This document shows positions 7,168 to 9,152 of a stretch of DNA of 9,152 nt, piece by piece. Under the pieces are notes generated by a model. That model made no database searches. It was not told where the DNA came from and worked only from the letters and a program-made list of their open reading frames with translations. Made by a program: the position numbers and the translations under genes. The stretch spans positions 1 to 9,152 of the forward strand of contig CALBGL010000140.1 in assembly GCA_937892735.1 (NCBI GenBank), in the 5' to 3' direction. Numbering within the stretch: position 1 is the stretch's first letter; each line of letters begins with the position of its first letter. Origin of the DNA: an uncultured Clostridia bacterium (GTDB taxonomy: Bacteria > Bacillota > Clostridia > Lachnospirales > Bianqueaceae).

Positions 7168-7219
7168 GGCAAGAGAGAAACGGTATAGCTTCGGCTATGC
7201 CGTTTTTCTCATTCTTGCC
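7168..7219. terminator. Shared bidirectional terminator hairpin between argG and the recombinase gene
   Basis: The core stem is 11 bp (7179-7189 with 7194-7204, one T-G wobble) with a TTCG tetraloop, followed on the plus strand by a T-tract (7203-7207). This is a strong intrinsic terminator for argG, about 100 bp past its stop. Outer arms GAG/CTC and GGCAAG/CTTGCC extend the pairing, with small bulges, to 7168-7219. On the minus strand the hairpin is followed by TTTCTCTC, weaker but plausible for the recombinase gene, whose last three codons and TGA stop lie inside the right arm. Confidence 0.85.
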
Positions 7220-8891
7220 TTGATGAAGTGACTTTGGATACTTCCAGAGCTCCAATGCCCTTATAGTAGATGTCAATTTCCTGGGTGCGGTTCTTGCCCT
7301 TCGGATCGCTGGCAGCATGGACAACAATCTTCTCGACAAACTCATGCAAGATACATGGGGTCAATTCAGGAATTTCCGTATACCGTTCTACAACGGAGAG
7401 AAACCTTTCCACATTGGCACTTTTTTGTTCCTCTGCTTCGATTTCACCACGGAGGACAGCCGCTAACTCTTGAAGCTGATGCTGTTCTTTCTCATAGTCA
7501 GCGGAGAGCTTTTGGAAACGCTCGTCAGAAAGTTTTCCCGAAATAGTATCCTCATAGAGCCGTTTGAAAATGGTATCCAGCTCTGCAATCCGCTTTTCGG
7601 CATCGGCCAATGTTTTCTGCCGTTTTGCCAAACCTCGGCTACGCTGGCGCATATCCGCATCCATAACCATCTTCACAAAATCGTCTTTGCGCTGTGATGC
7701 GAAGGAAACAATCTCGCGCAGATTTTGCAGAACTAATTCTTCCAGGATAACAGTTCGGATAGAATGTGTCTGCCCACATACATCACGGCTTTTCCGATAG
7801 CCGGAACACAGGTAATATTCCTGATCGCGCCGGAAATTGGTTGCCCTGCATTGATACATGATGGCGCCGCAGTCGGCACAGAACATCATGCCAGAGAACA
7901 TTCCCATTTCTCCCATCTTTGTAGGGCGGCGCCGCGATTGCCTTGCGAGCCTTGCCGCATCGGCAATCGCCTCCGTCCAGATGGCTTCGTGGGTATTCTC
8001 AAAAATCTTCCATTCGCTTTCTGGATTGTGCAAGGTCTTTTTGCTCTTGTAGGATTTTTTGCGGGTTTTGAAATTAACTGTATGCCCCAGGTATTCACGC
8101 CAGCGGTCCATAATGTCGGCAATCGTAGAAGAATCCCAGGCATAAGGAGAACCTTTCTTTGTGACATTGGTCGTCCTGCCTTTACTCTCATAGTAAGCAG
8201 CCGGAGTAAGGATTTTTCTTTCCGTCAGCTTTCTTGCGATTTGCGAGGGTCCCAAACCGTCCATGATATAAAGACCGATTTCATAAACTACCTGGGCCGC
8301 TTCTTCATCCTTCACCCATTGCTTTTTGTCATCAGACGATTTCATGTATCCATACGGAGGCAAGACAGTCAAATGTTCTCCCGCATTGCCTTTCACTTTC
8401 ATAACGGCGCGGATTTTTTTGCTGGTGTCTTTGGCGTACCATTCATTGATGATATTGCGGAAGGGCGTAAACTCATTATCGCCCTGGGTGCTGTCCACAC
8501 CATCGTTCACCGCAATAAAGTGAATATCATGTTCGGGAAACATGATCTCCGTATACATGCCGACTTGTAGATAGTCACGTCCAAAACGCGACATATCCTT
8601 GATGATGACCCGCTTGACAAGGCCAGCCTCAATATCTGCGATCATCTGCTGAAAGCCTGGGCGGTTGAAGGTCGTACCTGAGATGCCGTCATCAACATAG
8701 AATTTGAAATTGCTGTATCCATGCTCACGGGCATACTTTTCCAGGATTTTTTTCTGGTTTACAATGCTATTGCTGTCACCCTGCAATTCATCGTCACGGG
8801 ATAAGCGACAATACAAAGCTGTAAGTTCTTCGGAGCTCATAGCCGTGTAAGGGAATTGAAGCGCGGCAGCGGTGTTTGACTGATAATACAT
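7209..8891 (-). CDS. Large serine recombinase, TnpX/TndX-like, 560 aa
   Basis: Site-specific recombinase expected to excise and integrate a mobile element. The N-terminal resolvase domain (about 24-165) has ALYCRLSRDD with catalytic Ser 31, DDGISGTTFNRPGF near 67-80 and KDMSRFGRD with the two active-site Arg at 102 and 105. A recombinase domain follows (about 175-305). A zinc ribbon has Cys 338, 341, 362 and 372. A charged coiled-coil stretch covers about 410-490, and the C-terminal EIDIYYKGIG region (about 500-555) looks like the DUF4368 domain of Tn4451-type recombinases. All catalytic residues are present and the frame is intact, so it is probably active. ATG at 8891 follows AGGAGG with 5-nt spacing. 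Its 3' end faces argG, as recombinase genes often face the end of their element. A TnpW-like gene lies upstream. It looks somewhat more AT-rich than the arg genes, which suits transfer. Confidence 0.95.
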   Translation of the reverse strand: MYYQSNTAAALQFPYTAMSSEELTALYCRLSRDDELQGDSNSIVNQKKILEKYAREHGYSNFKFYVDDGISGTTFNRPGFQQMIADIEAGLVKRVIIKDMSRFGRDYLQVGMYTEIMFPEHDIHFIAVNDGVDSTQGDNEFTPFRNIINEWYAKDTSKKIRAVMKVKGNAGEHLTVLPPYGYMKSSDDKKQWVKDEEAAQVVYEIGLYIMDGLGPSQIARKLTERKILTPAAYYESKGRTTNVTKKGSPYAWDSSTIADIMDRWREYLGHTVNFKTRKKSYKSKKTLHNPESEWKIFENTHEAIWTEAIADAARLARQSRRRPTKMGEMGMFSGMMFCADCGAIMYQCRATNFRRDQEYYLCSGYRKSRDVCGQTHSIRTVILEELVLQNLREIVSFASQRKDDFVKMVMDADMRQRSRGLAKRQKTLADAEKRIAELDTIFKRLYEDTISGKLSDERFQKLSADYEKEQHQLQELAAVLRGEIEAEEQKSANVERFLSVVERYTEIPELTPCILHEFVEKIVVHAASDPKGKNRTQEIDIYYKGIGALEVSKVTSSRQE

Positions 8892-8919
8892 AAATACCTC
8901 CTATCCGGCAGTCAAACAC
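8872..8919 (-). promoter_or_regulatory. Leader hairpin enclosing the recombinase ribosome site and start codon
   Basis: GTGTTTGACTG (8872-8882) and CAGTCAAACAC (8909-8919) are perfect 11-bp inverted repeats. In the minus-strand transcript they form a stem whose 26-nt loop (8883-8908) contains the AGGAGG ribosome site (8897-8902) and the AUG (8889-8891). The 3' arm is codons 4-7 of the recombinase. Such a fold could reduce or tune translation. It could also be a DNA-binding dyad for the recombinase or a regulator. The repeat is seen directly; its role is inferred. Confidence 0.6.
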
Positions 8920-8924
8920 GATAT

Positions 8925-8939
8925 TGAAGTCCAACTTCA
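8925..8939. promoter_or_regulatory. Inverted repeat at the recombinase transcription start, candidate operator
   Basis: TGAAGT-CCA-ACTTCA is a perfect 6-bp dyad with a 3-bp centre. It overlaps the last base of the predicted -10 and the predicted start of transcription (about 8932). Position and symmetry suit a repressor site or autoregulation by an element-encoded protein. A small RNA hairpin at the transcript 5' end is the alternative. Confidence 0.4.
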
Positions 8940-8967
8940 TTATACCGCGCTTTCTTTTCCCTGTCTG
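8939..8967 (-). promoter_or_regulatory. Promoter of the recombinase gene
   Basis: On the minus strand a perfect TATAAT (8939-8944) lies 17 bp from CAGACA (8962-8967), which matches the -35 consensus at four of six positions. It sits in the 91-bp gap between the tnpW-like gene and the recombinase gene, so the recombinase can be expressed separately. The leader would be about 40 nt. Confidence 0.6.
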
Positions 8968-8982
8968 CCTGTTAGGAGGTTT

Positions 8983-9152
8983 TCAAGTCACAGTTTCTTT
9001 CTGAATATCGGCTTTTATCAGGTTCTCCAGTTTGGAGGCTATCGTCTGATTTCCCGTTTGAGGGAAAAAGGAATTGACGATAAAGGTCGTGTTGCCGATC
9101 TTCTTTTTGCTCCGCATAGGCGGGGCATATTTATTTTCAGATTGATTTTTCT
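8983..9152 (-). CDS. tnpW: TnpW-family small transposon protein, 5' end beyond window
   Basis: A frame runs in from the right edge and stops at TGA 8983-8985; 55 residues are visible. They include KKIGNTTFIVNSFF and a later KLENLIKADIQKE, the pattern of TnpW-family proteins found in Tn4451-like elements (a KIG-TT-(Y/F)-V start and a K-L-x-x-L-I helix). It is too short for a routine ORF cut-off. An internal ATG at 9117 would give 44 aa, but the frame stays open upstream and the residues before it (SENKYAPP) look like a normal disordered N-terminus, so the true start is probably outside the window. The molecular function of TnpW is not established. It is 91 bp upstream of the recombinase gene on the same strand, supporting membership of one element. 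Confidence 0.7.
   Translation of the reverse strand, partial: KNQSENKYAPPMRSKKKIGNTTFIVNSFFPQTGNQTIASKLENLIKADIQKETVT

Noticed and set aside
7204..7213. TTTTCTCATT shared between the argG terminator tail and the 64-bp repeat unit
   Set aside because: Only ten low-complexity bases are shared and the flanks differ, so a common origin is not supported.
7764..8570. A 268-codon plus-strand frame inside the recombinase gene
   Set aside because: Antisense to a gene with all catalytic motifs; no family features of its own.

Overview
The window looks like chromosomal DNA of an anaerobic Firmicute, most likely a Clostridia member of the Lachnospiraceae type. This is inferred from strong AGGAGG-type ribosome sites, sigma-A-like promoters, the arginine gene cluster and the style of the mobile-element genes. 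The genus cannot be fixed from the sequence alone.

Layout. Bases 1-247 hold almost four identical tandem copies of a 64-bp non-coding unit, open at the left edge. From 269 to 5650 a tightly packed minus-strand operon reads argF-argC-argJ-argB-argD, with gaps of only 4-15 bp. Bases 5651-5864 are a divergent control region with two back-to-back promoters, one strong ARG-box-like site and two weaker ones. argG runs on the plus strand from 5865 to 7076. A large imperfect hairpin at 7168-7219 is the probable shared terminator of argG and the convergent gene. From 7209 to 8891, on the minus strand, lies a TnpX-like large serine recombinase gene. It has its own promoter, a dyad at the transcription start, and a leader hairpin that encloses its ribosome site and start codon. 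A 5'-truncated small gene of the TnpW family (8983-9152) leads off the right edge.

How the genes work together. ArgJ (possibly bifunctional), ArgB, ArgC and ArgD carry glutamate through the acetylated intermediates to ornithine. ArgF makes citrulline and ArgG makes argininosuccinate. Only argH and carbamoyl-phosphate synthase are missing from a full arginine route, and they may lie elsewhere. ARG-box-like sequences suggest control by an ArgR/AhrC-type repressor, and ArgB has the N-terminal helix typical of arginine-inhibited enzymes.

The right part is probably one end of a Tn4451-like integrative or mobilisable element inserted just after argG. I see no complete undescribed system. The most unusual items are the identical 64-bp repeat array at the end of the operon and the layered control signals in front of the recombinase gene.
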